Positions 15,751 through 22,504 of a stretch of DNA of 64,000 nucleotides are shown here, piece after piece. How positions within the stretch are numbered: the first letter of the stretch is position 1; each line of letters begins with the position of its first letter. Origin of the DNA: Crocinitomicaceae bacterium (lineage in GTDB: Bacteria > Bacteroidota > Bacteroidia > Flavobacteriales_G > Salibacteraceae); the NCBI GenBank assembly GCA_002707155.1, contig PAME01000025.1, forward strand, positions 83,902 to 147,901, in the 5' to 3' direction. Both the position numbers and the translations under genes were made by a program. The notes under the pieces were generated by a model. The model was not told the origin of the DNA, did not search any database, and saw nothing but the letters and a program-made list of their open reading frames with translations.

Positions 15751-16080
15751 ATGAAACACCTCCTCTTCATATTGTTCCTAATACCAATCACCTCCTACTC
15801 TCAAAAGGTGTTCTCAGTTGAGTATTCAAATCAATCTGATGTAAAGGTGTTTGTAGTTGAATATGAAAATCAATGTGATTTGAAGGTATTCAAAGTAGAA
15901 TACCCAAATCAAGTTGATGGGAACAAAGGGTTGTGGTATTTTGTAGATTACCCTAACCAATCAGATAAAAAGATATACTTCGTTGATTATCCCAACCAAA
16001 GTGATTTGAAGATTTATTTTGTGAAGTATAAGAATCAATCAGGTTGGAGAGATAAATCTAAACAACATTTGATGTATTAG
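15751..16080 (+). CDS. secreted tandem-repeat protein (YxNQxD motif), element cargo
   Basis: 109 residues: a signal peptide (about 1-17, ITSYSQ) followed by at least six imperfect units of 12-17 residues built on VxYxNQxDxKVF (VEYSNQSD, VEYENQCD, VEYPNQVD, VDYPNQSD twice, VKYKNQSG). Such short aromatic/NQ repeats resemble the DUF6150-type repeat proteins, but I cannot confirm the family. The regular strands suggest a small beta-solenoid or roll. It follows repeat copy C and converges on the coiled-coil gene, with the two stop codons overlapping. A TAAGTTTG box is at 15719. Confidence 0.7.
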   Translation: MKHLLFILFLIPITSYSQKVFSVEYSNQSDVKVFVVEYENQCDLKVFKVEYPNQVDGNKGLWYFVDYPNQSDKKIYFVDYPNQSDLKIYFVKYKNQSGWRDKSKQHLMY

Positions 16081-16577
16081 GAAACCATCCTCTTCAACAC
16101 CCCATTCAACCCATCAATACTCTTATTGGTATTCTTTAACCTACTGAATAACTTCTTAAAAGGAGATATTAGTTTCTTTAACATTGATTTTAAGGAGATT
16201 TCATCCATTCTCTGAACACCAATTGTGGATACAACTCTACTAACTGTCTTAGTACTAAGTAGGATATCTTCCAATACCTTTTTGGTTTGTTTATTCACCT
16301 TAGTTAGTGATTCCACAAAACTCTCTTTGTATTTGAAGTTATCTCTATTGTATCCCATTCTTTTCAGAGTTACCAAATACCTCTTTGTTTGAATGGATTT
16401 CTTATTCTGTATTGTGAGTTGTTCCAACGTTGGTCGTAACTCTCCTTCAATCTCTTTGTATCGGTTTGAAAGTTCACTTAGTTCTTTCTTTACTTTATCA
16501 ATCTTATCTGAGAGTATTCCAAACTCATCAATCTTTGATTCTATATCGTTCTCAAATCTAAATTCATTTAATCTCAT
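16077..16577 (-). CDS. coiled-coil protein of the element, function unknown
   Basis: 166 residues, largely heptad-patterned: two long charged helices (about 10-60 and 95-125) and a basic C-terminal segment (KKLISPFKKLFSRLKN). No signal peptide, membrane helix or known domain. It starts one base after the stop of the HTH gene, so the two are translated together. The same pair was duplicated and broken at 14826-15585, which indicates that the pair moves or amplifies as a unit. A structural or DNA-associated role in element maintenance is a guess. Confidence 0.7.
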   Translation of the reverse strand: MRLNEFRFENDIESKIDEFGILSDKIDKVKKELSELSNRYKEIEGELRPTLEQLTIQNKKSIQTKRYLVTLKRMGYNRDNFKYKESFVESLTKVNKQTKKVLEDILLSTKTVSRVVSTIGVQRMDEISLKSMLKKLISPFKKLFSRLKNTNKSIDGLNGVLKRMVS

Positions 16578-16823
16578 TTATTTACTCCATATATTCTTCC
16601 ATTGGAAATCTTTATCAGGTTGTGGTTCCTGAGTAGTTTCCTGAGGTTGATTAACCATTTTGGTGTTCAGATACAGATGTAGGTCTGATAACCTCATATA
16701 CCTCTTATTTTTAGTAATCTTTATAATGGGTAGGTTTTCTTCCGTTACCAATTTCTCAAAGTGACGTCTACTGATATTGAGATATCTCATCACTTCGTAC
16801 TTTGTCATTAGTTTATCTTCCAT
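16578..16823 (-). CDS. excisionase-like helix-turn-helix protein
   Basis: 81 residues with the MerR/HTH_17 excisionase pattern: MTKYEVMRYLNISRRHFEKL (helix-turn-helix), a wing with IIKITKNKRYMRLSDLHLYL, and a polar tail. Small proteins of this kind act as recombination directionality factors or repressors of integrative elements. It overlaps the preceding 86-residue gene by 11 bases and is abutted by the coiled-coil gene. It is a good candidate for controlling excision by the integrase at the other end of the element. Confidence 0.8.
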   Translation of the reverse strand: MEDKLMTKYEVMRYLNISRRHFEKLVTEENLPIIKITKNKRYMRLSDLHLYLNTKMVNQPQETTQEPQPDKDFQWKNIWSK

Positions 16824-17073
16824 AGTACTCCTTTATCTTTCTTTCAAACTCTTTTTGTTTTTCAATAGGGAGTTGTCCTATTCCTTTCTCTAAGGTTCTC
16901 TTTCCATTGAAAAGGATTGAATCTCTATACTTCTCATAAGTAATGAATAGGTTAATTAGAGATTTAGTGGTATCAGGAATCTTATCGGGTGGTAAATGGT
17001 ATCCAACCTCATCCGTAAACTCTTTGAGTTTATCCATTAGTTCATTGTGTAATTCATTTGGTGATTGTTTCAT
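16813..17073 (-). CDS. small element protein, function unknown
   Basis: 86 residues, acidic-basic and mainly helical (for example NELHNELMDKLKEFTDEVGY and EKQKEFERKIKEYYG). No known motif. It is the first gene of a three-gene minus-strand operon with the HTH and coiled-coil genes (11-base overlap with the former). The inverted repeat at 17112-17193 lies directly upstream and could be its operator. Confidence 0.6.
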   Translation of the reverse strand: MKQSPNELHNELMDKLKEFTDEVGYHLPPDKIPDTTKSLINLFITYEKYRDSILFNGKRTLEKGIGQLPIEKQKEFERKIKEYYGR

Positions 17074-17111
17074 TTGTTGTTCTCCTTATTACTTATCACT
17101 TAGATATAATC

Positions 17112-17193
17112 TATCCTATCAGTGTCGTAATACTCACAATGAATTCAATGTGGAATCCTTTTCCTAAATCCATTGTAGACGACTGATAGGATA
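17112..17193. promoter_or_regulatory. long-spaced inverted repeat upstream of the three-gene operon
   Basis: TATCCTATCAGTGTCG (17112-17127) and CGACTGATAGGATA (17180-17193) are inverted copies with one extra base, about 52 bases apart. The position before the operon start suggests operator or excisionase-binding sites, possibly looped. Confidence 0.5.
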
Positions 17194-17397
17194 ACTCATC
17201 ACTTGAGTACTCACTATCACAACCCCATTATCGTTCAGTTCCCCTCCACCGGGTATCACTCCGAGTATATTACAATACTGTCGGTTGTTGACTATAACAC
17301 CTTTCTGAAGGGTGTTAACTATCAATAAGTATGGGAGTAAATCTTTAAACAATAGAAAATCACAGAATTTCTCAAAATTTTTCTGAGAGGGATTCAA
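17164..17397 (-). CDS. doubtful 77-residue ORF
   Basis: Open frame from a TTG; the product has no recognised motif and starts LNPSQKNFEKFCDFLLFKD (first residue read as Met). It overlaps one arm of the inverted repeat. It could be a small element gene upstream of the 86-residue gene, but there is no independent support. Confidence 0.22.
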   Translation of the reverse strand: MNPSQKNFEKFCDFLLFKDLLPYLLIVNTLQKGVIVNNRQYCNILGVIPGGGELNDNGVVIVSTQVMSYPISRLQWI

Positions 17398-17498
17398 ATC
17401 TTAGTGAAGAGGGTGAATAGTGAATGTTTTTCTATGTGAAATTGAAGTAGAGGAAACCCAAAATTGAGTATTGTATAATTGGTCAGAAACTTGGGGAG

Positions 17499-17515
17499 TA
17501 TTACTCCCCAAAACT
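17499..17515 (+). repeat. end repeat, right copy (possible integrase arm site)
   Basis: Same 17 bases as 10200-10216. Here the TACTCCCC part also forms a palindrome with the preceding GGGGAGTA. No gene is seen between 17398 and 17575; this repeat and the attachment site are its only features. Confidence 0.6.
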
Positions 17516-17575
17516 ATCTAAAAATGAAAAACTACAAAATACAAACACCTGTAAATCAGTAATTTAACACAGTAG

Positions 17576-17598
17576 TTCGAATCCTCTCATCCCGACTA
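17576..17598 (+). repeat. attachment site, right copy
   Basis: Perfect copy of the tRNA-Pro 3' end (10116-10138) without the rest of the tRNA. It marks the right boundary of the element, and original chromosomal sequence with a terminator follows. Confidence 0.92.
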
Positions 17599-17606
17599 GA
17601 AAAAAA

Positions 17607-17634
17607 AGTCGCTCAATTGAGCGGCTTTTTTTTG
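17607..17634 (+). terminator. terminator, probably originally of tRNA-Pro
   Basis: AAGTCGCTC and GAGCGGCTT pair (one G-T) around AATT, followed by a T-run. It lies just beyond the right attachment site, as expected if it followed the tRNA before insertion. Confidence 0.8.
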
Positions 17635-17784
17635 GCAACTCCAAGAATAGTCCACCGTCGGAGGAATCTAGTTCAGTATCTCTATCCAGAAATTCGAGGC
17701 AGTGATTTTGAACTAAATTCAGAATAACCTACAATGCATACGTTAACTAAAAACCCTTAGGACCAACTTCCGTATTCAAAAAAA

Positions 17785-17805
17785 AAGCCCGAATAAATCG
17801 GGCTT
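17785..17805 (-). terminator. terminator of the lamin-tail protein gene
   Basis: AAGCCCGA and TCGGGCTT stem with a five-base loop. The A-run at 17778-17786 is a U-run on the minus strand, after the stop at 17832. Confidence 0.8.
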
Positions 17806-17831
17806 CCTTATGCTTTAAGAGTTCTAACTTT

Positions 17832-19583
17832 CTATTCAGTCTTTATGAACTTGATTGCAGAACTTTGACTATTCTCATCTAAAATCTGTAGGAAATACAC
17901 TCCACTTTCAATTTCTGTCAAATCAAGTTCAACTTCATTTTGAGTGTCCTTGACATCAAGTACAACATTTCCTATTAGGTCAATAACCTTTAATTGATTT
18001 GCCGAACCTAAACCAGAAACTTTAAGAAAGTTACCTGAGGGGTTAGGATAGACAGAATAATTATTTTGACCAAATTTTGAATTAAAAACTGATCCAGGTC
18101 CTTCAACTTGTTTTTTGGGAAATGGATAAGGATTTGAACAACTGTCATTACTTAAAGTATCATCAAGCGCATCAAAGCCGCCATATGTCCAATTGGTTGC
18201 TACAAAACCATCTCCATCAGGTCCTGTATCTTTTTTTCTTTTAGCCCAACTATTCAGATATTCCCAAACCTCTCCAGTTCCATCAACATTAGCTTCTCCG
18301 TAGTGATCAATTACTCTACCATATTCAAAAAGCTCTAAAGCGTCGTCTCCAGTAAAATTCGTAGCCGTAGTAGTTCCCCTACCTGCAAGAGTATCCAAGA
18401 AATCTGCCTCAAATCCAAAGAAGGTTTTAAATGCGTCAGGTTGCCTCGTTACAAAATAAGATTGTCCTCTTTTTACTGAAACTGCTGGAAATTGAAATTC
18501 TACTCCATCAGTGCCGCCGCCGTTATTTGCACAGCCCAAAGAATAGGTACTCAAGTCAGCAATATCAGATAATGGAATAATTTCAATCAAATTTGGGGCC
18601 GGGTTTTGCTCTCCTATATTTAATATCCCAGCTAATTTTAATTGGCGAGTTAAAACTATATCAAAATTATCTTTATTGATAATAATTTCCAAAGTATCAT
18701 TTGCCAAAGAAGCATTCGCAGGATTCTTTAAAACCAGCCATAAATTTTCTTCTGGCTCATCCAATGTATCATCAACAATAGTTAGCGTAAAAGGCATAGT
18801 CTCATCTTGATTTCCTGTAAAAGAAATGGCAGTAGGTGAACTAAAAACAACATCAGTAGCAACATCACCAGTACCATTAAATGCCTCAACCTCAACAGAA
18901 GAAGCAGCTCCATTGGTATTGTCGATATAAACATCGAATGTTAAAGCTCCGTCATTTTCATCGTGAGTTGAGCTGCGAAATAATACTTGAATTATTGGAG
19001 TACTCGAACATGTTGAGTTCATTGCTCCAGGTGTTCCATAAATTTTTCGTCTGTTATAGACTCCAAAATAATTTGTCGCTCTTCTCCAATTAGCTGCATC
19101 AGCATTATCTGAAGTAGGGTCACACAACTCAATAGAACAACCTTGTCCATCAGCTAATGTTGGCCATGGTGCATTATCATCATAACGAACCGAATCTTCT
19201 TTGTTACCAGCAGAATCTAATAATTCCAAACGGTAGCCTCCATTAAGTATAAAGCCTGTATACTCAAGAACTGACTTATTATAAAGATCAAAAAAGCCGA
19301 CAGAATCGTTAGTTAATAGCAAGTACTCCCCAGCGTTTATGGTAACATTTCCGAAGGTATAATTAATGCCATTATTTGCAGTTCTTGGTATTTCCCAACC
19401 AATAAGGTTGACCGGCCCGGTTCCGTCATTGTATAATTCCAAGTATTCCACTCCACCCTGTTTACCTGGGCTATTAGGTGTAAGTGCGTTGTAGCTTATT
19501 TCATTAATTACAACTTGAGATGATAAGCTAGCCGAGCAAAGTGTAAACACTAGCACAACTAATGAGTAAACTGTTTTTTTCAT
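17832..19583 (-). CDS. secreted lamin-tail-domain protein with T9SS sorting domain
   Basis: 583 residues. The signal peptide is about 1-22. A lamin-tail domain follows (VVINEISYNALT, EYLELYNDGTGPVNLIGWEI, INAGEYLLLTND, about 24-165), then a Calx-beta-like region (about 195-310, with EPEENLWLVLKNP), a second weaker lamin-tail-like region (340-480) and a C-terminal sorting domain (YSVYPNPSGNFLKVSGL to the end). Such proteins are exported by the type IX system and often attached to the surface; the role is unknown. It has its own terminator and lies right of the element. Confidence 0.85.
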   Translation of the reverse strand: MKKTVYSLVVLVFTLCSASLSSQVVINEISYNALTPNSPGKQGGVEYLELYNDGTGPVNLIGWEIPRTANNGINYTFGNVTINAGEYLLLTNDSVGFFDLYNKSVLEYTGFILNGGYRLELLDSAGNKEDSVRYDDNAPWPTLADGQGCSIELCDPTSDNADAANWRRATNYFGVYNRRKIYGTPGAMNSTCSSTPIIQVLFRSSTHDENDGALTFDVYIDNTNGAASSVEVEAFNGTGDVATDVVFSSPTAISFTGNQDETMPFTLTIVDDTLDEPEENLWLVLKNPANASLANDTLEIIINKDNFDIVLTRQLKLAGILNIGEQNPAPNLIEIIPLSDIADLSTYSLGCANNGGGTDGVEFQFPAVSVKRGQSYFVTRQPDAFKTFFGFEADFLDTLAGRGTTTATNFTGDDALELFEYGRVIDHYGEANVDGTGEVWEYLNSWAKRKKDTGPDGDGFVATNWTYGGFDALDDTLSNDSCSNPYPFPKKQVEGPGSVFNSKFGQNNYSVYPNPSGNFLKVSGLGSANQLKVIDLIGNVVLDVKDTQNEVELDLTEIESGVYFLQILDENSQSSAIKFIKTE

Positions 19584-19910
19584 AAGTATTTAATTTTCAA
19601 GGTCAATAGATAATAAAAGAATTGTAGAGTGCAAAATAGTAATAATTAACAATCTATACACCTGAGCGGAATATTTCCTCTTTTTGCCTTTAGCTCTTGG
19701 ACGAGCTTAGAAATGAGGTCATTGAAATAACTCACTTTATATCAAATTAAAAAAGGAAACCTATCGATGTTTATGAGAAAAGTTAATTCTAAACAGGAAC
19801 ACTAAATACTCGTTTAAATCGTAAATCAAATTCAATTGGTTCTAAAGTGGCCATTACCTCACATAAGAAAGAAAATCTAAGGATAAAAAACACAATTATT
19901 AATTGAATTA
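19584..19910. other. intergenic region, no gene seen
   Basis: About 327 bases of AT-rich sequence between the lamin-tail gene start and the end of the YihY gene. I see no ORF, RNA gene or convincing hairpin. Confidence 0.6.
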
Positions 19911-21239
19911 CTATACTGCCAAAATCGGTTTCTTTTTGTGTGCCAAATCCCAAAGTTTGAGGTTACTTGGGCTCTTATGGAGATCAGACGAAAGCTCGTT
20001 CAATAACTCGTTTATATATCGCTCACCTGTTGGAATTTCTGTTTCATCTTTACCCAAAAGCGACTCAATCACAAAAGAAATAGTCAATTGGTCTTTATCT
20101 CTAGCTGGTTGATATACCATTTGCTTACTCTCTTCCTTTGTAACGATAAGATCTAACTCCACCAAATCTTCAATAACTGTATTAATTCTATGTTGAGGCA
20201 ATTCTGTAGCTTCAGCTATTTCTTTTACCGACCGAAAAGGCTTTACATCTTCGTAGTGTTTAACCAATTCTGTAAGTATAATTATCGAAACCTTTAAACG
20301 CTCATAGGCTGATGGCTCTTTTTTACGGTGCTCTATAACGAGTTCATCAATGCTGCTGTGCGCAAAACTTAACTCAGCACCAAAAAGTACAATTGTCCAA
20401 CTAATTTGCAGCCAAATTAAGAACAGTGGTAATGCAGCAAATGATCCATAAATGGCATTGTATTTTGAAACACCGACTTGAAATGAAATGTAAACCCATT
20501 CAAATCCATAATATGCAGTACCAGCAATAACTGCCGCAAATAATGCACTTTTAAAGTCCACCTTTTTATTTGGCATAATCATGTAAAGCGATAGAAACAA
20601 AAGCCAAAGTAAAAACAAGGGAGTCCACTGCAACATAGTATCCACAATTGGCCCAACCACAAATTCTACTCCGGTTTTCTCAGCTACGGTCTTGATATTT
20701 GATGATAGAAAAACGGTAATACTGCTGCTAAAAACGAGCATAAACGGAGCAATGAGCATCATGGATAAATAATCCGTGAACTTACGCATGATGCTTCGCG
20801 CTTGCTTTACACGCCAAATCGTATTAAAGGACTCTTCAACCAATGATAATGTATTCAGTATGGTATACAATAAGACGACGATACCAATTCCAGCTACAAT
20901 TCCACCTTGAGTATTTTTAATCGTGTTTTCAGCAAAGTTGAAGAGGTATAAGAACAGTTCTTGATTCTGACTCGTTGAGTTCATTATTTGAACTCTAAGC
21001 TTATCATCTAGTCCAAATCCTTTTGCAATACCAAAAAATAAAGCCAAGATTGGCACTAGAGATAAAACAGAATAATAGGTTAATGCTGATGCTCTTAAAG
21101 AACATTTATCCTCAATAAAGTCTTGAATTGAAACAATGAATACACGCAGAACTTTGAGTAGCCAACCCAAAAAACCACCAATGTGGCTGCCTACATTCCA
21201 AATTTCAACTTCAAAAAACCGCCGAATTTTATTAATCAT
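19911..21239 (-). CDS. YihY/BrkB family membrane protein with C-terminal winged-helix domain
   Basis: 442 residues. The N-terminal two thirds carry the BrkB/YihY fold of six membrane helices (LRASALTYYSVLSLVPILALF, GIVVLLYTILNTL, YGSFAALPLFLIWLQISW), a family once mislabelled RNase BN. From about residue 320 a soluble extension reads like a winged helix (FRSVKEIAEATELPQHRINTV, EDLVELDLIVTKEE). The family's transport or envelope role is not settled. The C-terminal domain suggests a link to regulation or nucleic-acid or protein binding, as seen in some Bacteroidota homologues. Confidence 0.85.
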   Translation of the reverse strand: MINKIRRFFEVEIWNVGSHIGGFLGWLLKVLRVFIVSIQDFIEDKCSLRASALTYYSVLSLVPILALFFGIAKGFGLDDKLRVQIMNSTSQNQELFLYLFNFAENTIKNTQGGIVAGIGIVVLLYTILNTLSLVEESFNTIWRVKQARSIMRKFTDYLSMMLIAPFMLVFSSSITVFLSSNIKTVAEKTGVEFVVGPIVDTMLQWTPLFLLWLLFLSLYMIMPNKKVDFKSALFAAVIAGTAYYGFEWVYISFQVGVSKYNAIYGSFAALPLFLIWLQISWTIVLFGAELSFAHSSIDELVIEHRKKEPSAYERLKVSIIILTELVKHYEDVKPFRSVKEIAEATELPQHRINTVIEDLVELDLIVTKEESKQMVYQPARDKDQLTISFVIESLLGKDETEIPTGERYINELLNELSSDLHKSPSNLKLWDLAHKKKPILAV

Positions 21240-21296
21240 AAGCCAAAGCTATCAAATAGTACGAATAGTGTTTTAATTTAGCCCCAAAACATTGCA

Positions 21297-21704
21297 ATGT
21301 CAAAGTTAATTGAAGAGTATATAAGGAATAACCAGTTTGGGCAATACTTGGGCATGGAGTTTAACATTATTGAGCAAGGACATGTCGAGTATTATTTAAC
21401 CACTAGTAAACACCTGGAAGCAATTAAAGGAATGACACATGGAGGCGCTATTGCTGGTTTTATGGACGGAATTCTTGGTGTTGCGGCCCTGAGTGAAGTT
21501 GAAAGTGAAAACAAACTAGTGGCCACTATCGAGTTCAAAATCAACTACATGAAGCCTGTTTTTACCAACGAAAAGCTAATCGGGGTTGGTAAGGTTTTGC
21601 AGCGCGGAAAATCAACATTGGTTGTGGAAGGGAAAATAAGTTGCGGTGAAGAGTTAAAAGTGTGCGCGCTGGGCACATTTAAAGCTTACTCAAATTCAAA
21701 TTGA
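21297..21704 (+). CDS. PaaI-type hotdog thioesterase
   Basis: 135 residues, one hotdog domain. The family's motif is GMTHGGAIAGFMDGILGVAA, with the His-Gly-Gly turn and the Asp on the long helix (MDG) as the likely catalytic acid. Later strands (VATIEFKINYMKPV, GKVLQRGKSTLVVEGKI) fit 4HBT/PaaI enzymes that hydrolyse acyl- or phenylacetyl-CoA. The substrate cannot be read. It converges on the next gene with a 19-base overlap of the 3' ends. Confidence 0.88.
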   Translation: MSKLIEEYIRNNQFGQYLGMEFNIIEQGHVEYYLTTSKHLEAIKGMTHGGAIAGFMDGILGVAALSEVESENKLVATIEFKINYMKPVFTNEKLIGVGKVLQRGKSTLVVEGKISCGEELKVCALGTFKAYSNSN

Positions 21705-22387
21705 TGTTTATCATTATATGCTTTTATGTATTTCATTAAAGTAGCGTAGTTCCTTTTTTCGTTCTGGAATTGACTGCTCAAATCAGGGTCTCGCTCTACT
21801 ATCTTTTCTAAATTTCCCCGTGTTTTTCGAACAATTTCTCTGGCTTCAAAATCCACTATCTCTTCGATGTATTCTGATGCCTCTCTAGGCTCATTGTATA
21901 AGGCTCCAGCTGAAACTGAGAATGGATCAGGCACACGACGGTAATACTGCACATAGCTAATAACACCTTGCATGGTCACCTTAATAAAGTTTTCGTTTAC
22001 TGCTTCTGAAATATTTAAATAAGGAGTACCTAATACGGTTATAGCAAACACTTCCTTCAAACTTACAAACCGCTCTTTACCTGCTGAGTCTATTCCGTAG
22101 GCAAAACGTGTTTTTATTCGAATGTTTCCGTTAAAATAATCAGGAATACCAATTCCCACAAGAATTCTTCTTCGTTCTAGTGAGTCTTTTTTCCGCCAAG
22201 TTTCTTCTGTAAAATTTGCCCATAGCAAATCAGGTGCATTACTAAAAAATGAACTATCGCTTAAATAGATTCCGGCATTGAGCCAAATTCGAGAAGTATC
22301 ATCCTCCTTTACCCATTGGCCGTTCGCCGCAATAGGACAGAAAGCCCATCCGATAATAAAAAGAAAAAAGGAAGCCGAAAAACGCAT
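21686..22387 (-). CDS. exported protein of unknown function
   Basis: 233 residues. The signal peptide is about 1-23 (ending AANGQ). The mature part is charged; it contains predicted strands (NGNIRIKTRFAYGIDSAG, ISYVQYYRRVPDPFSVS) and a helical C-terminus (EYIEEIVDFEAREIVRK). I recognise no family. The 3' end overlaps the thioesterase gene on the other strand. Probably periplasmic. Confidence 0.7.
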   Translation of the reverse strand: MRFSASFFLFIIGWAFCPIAANGQWVKEDDTSRIWLNAGIYLSDSSFFSNAPDLLWANFTEETWRKKDSLERRRILVGIGIPDYFNGNIRIKTRFAYGIDSAGKERFVSLKEVFAITVLGTPYLNISEAVNENFIKVTMQGVISYVQYYRRVPDPFSVSAGALYNEPREASEYIEEIVDFEAREIVRKTRGNLEKIVERDPDLSSQFQNEKRNYATLMKYIKAYNDKHQFEFE

Positions 22388-22504
22388 TGCTTCAAAGATG
22401 AAAAGAATTTTTGGACTTCCCTTTTAATGAAATGAAAAGAGCGTTAATTCCAATAACGATTGTCAGCTTCGTTTTTTAAAGGAAAAGCAAAATCGCTATA
22501 TCTT

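Larger units (their letters stand above)
10139..17598. mobile_element. integrative element in tRNA-Pro, about 7.5 kb
   Basis: Bounded by the 23-bp direct repeat, with a tyrosine integrase as the first gene next to the tRNA. Contents in order: integrase, LamG/T9SS secreted protein and serine recombinase (minus), a small ORF and lipoprotein, a BamE-like protein, a tandem-repeat secreted protein, then a three-gene minus-strand set with an excisionase-like HTH protein. No conjugation, capsid, replication-initiation or restriction gene is recognisable, so it may be a mobilisable or satellite-type element or a remnant. Three structured repeats and gene fragments indicate internal rearrangement. The terminator that probably belonged to the tRNA is now at the far end (17607). 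Confidence 0.88.

Noticed and set aside
10139..17598. Prophage
   Set aside because: No capsid, terminase, tail or lysis gene is recognisable and the element is too small.
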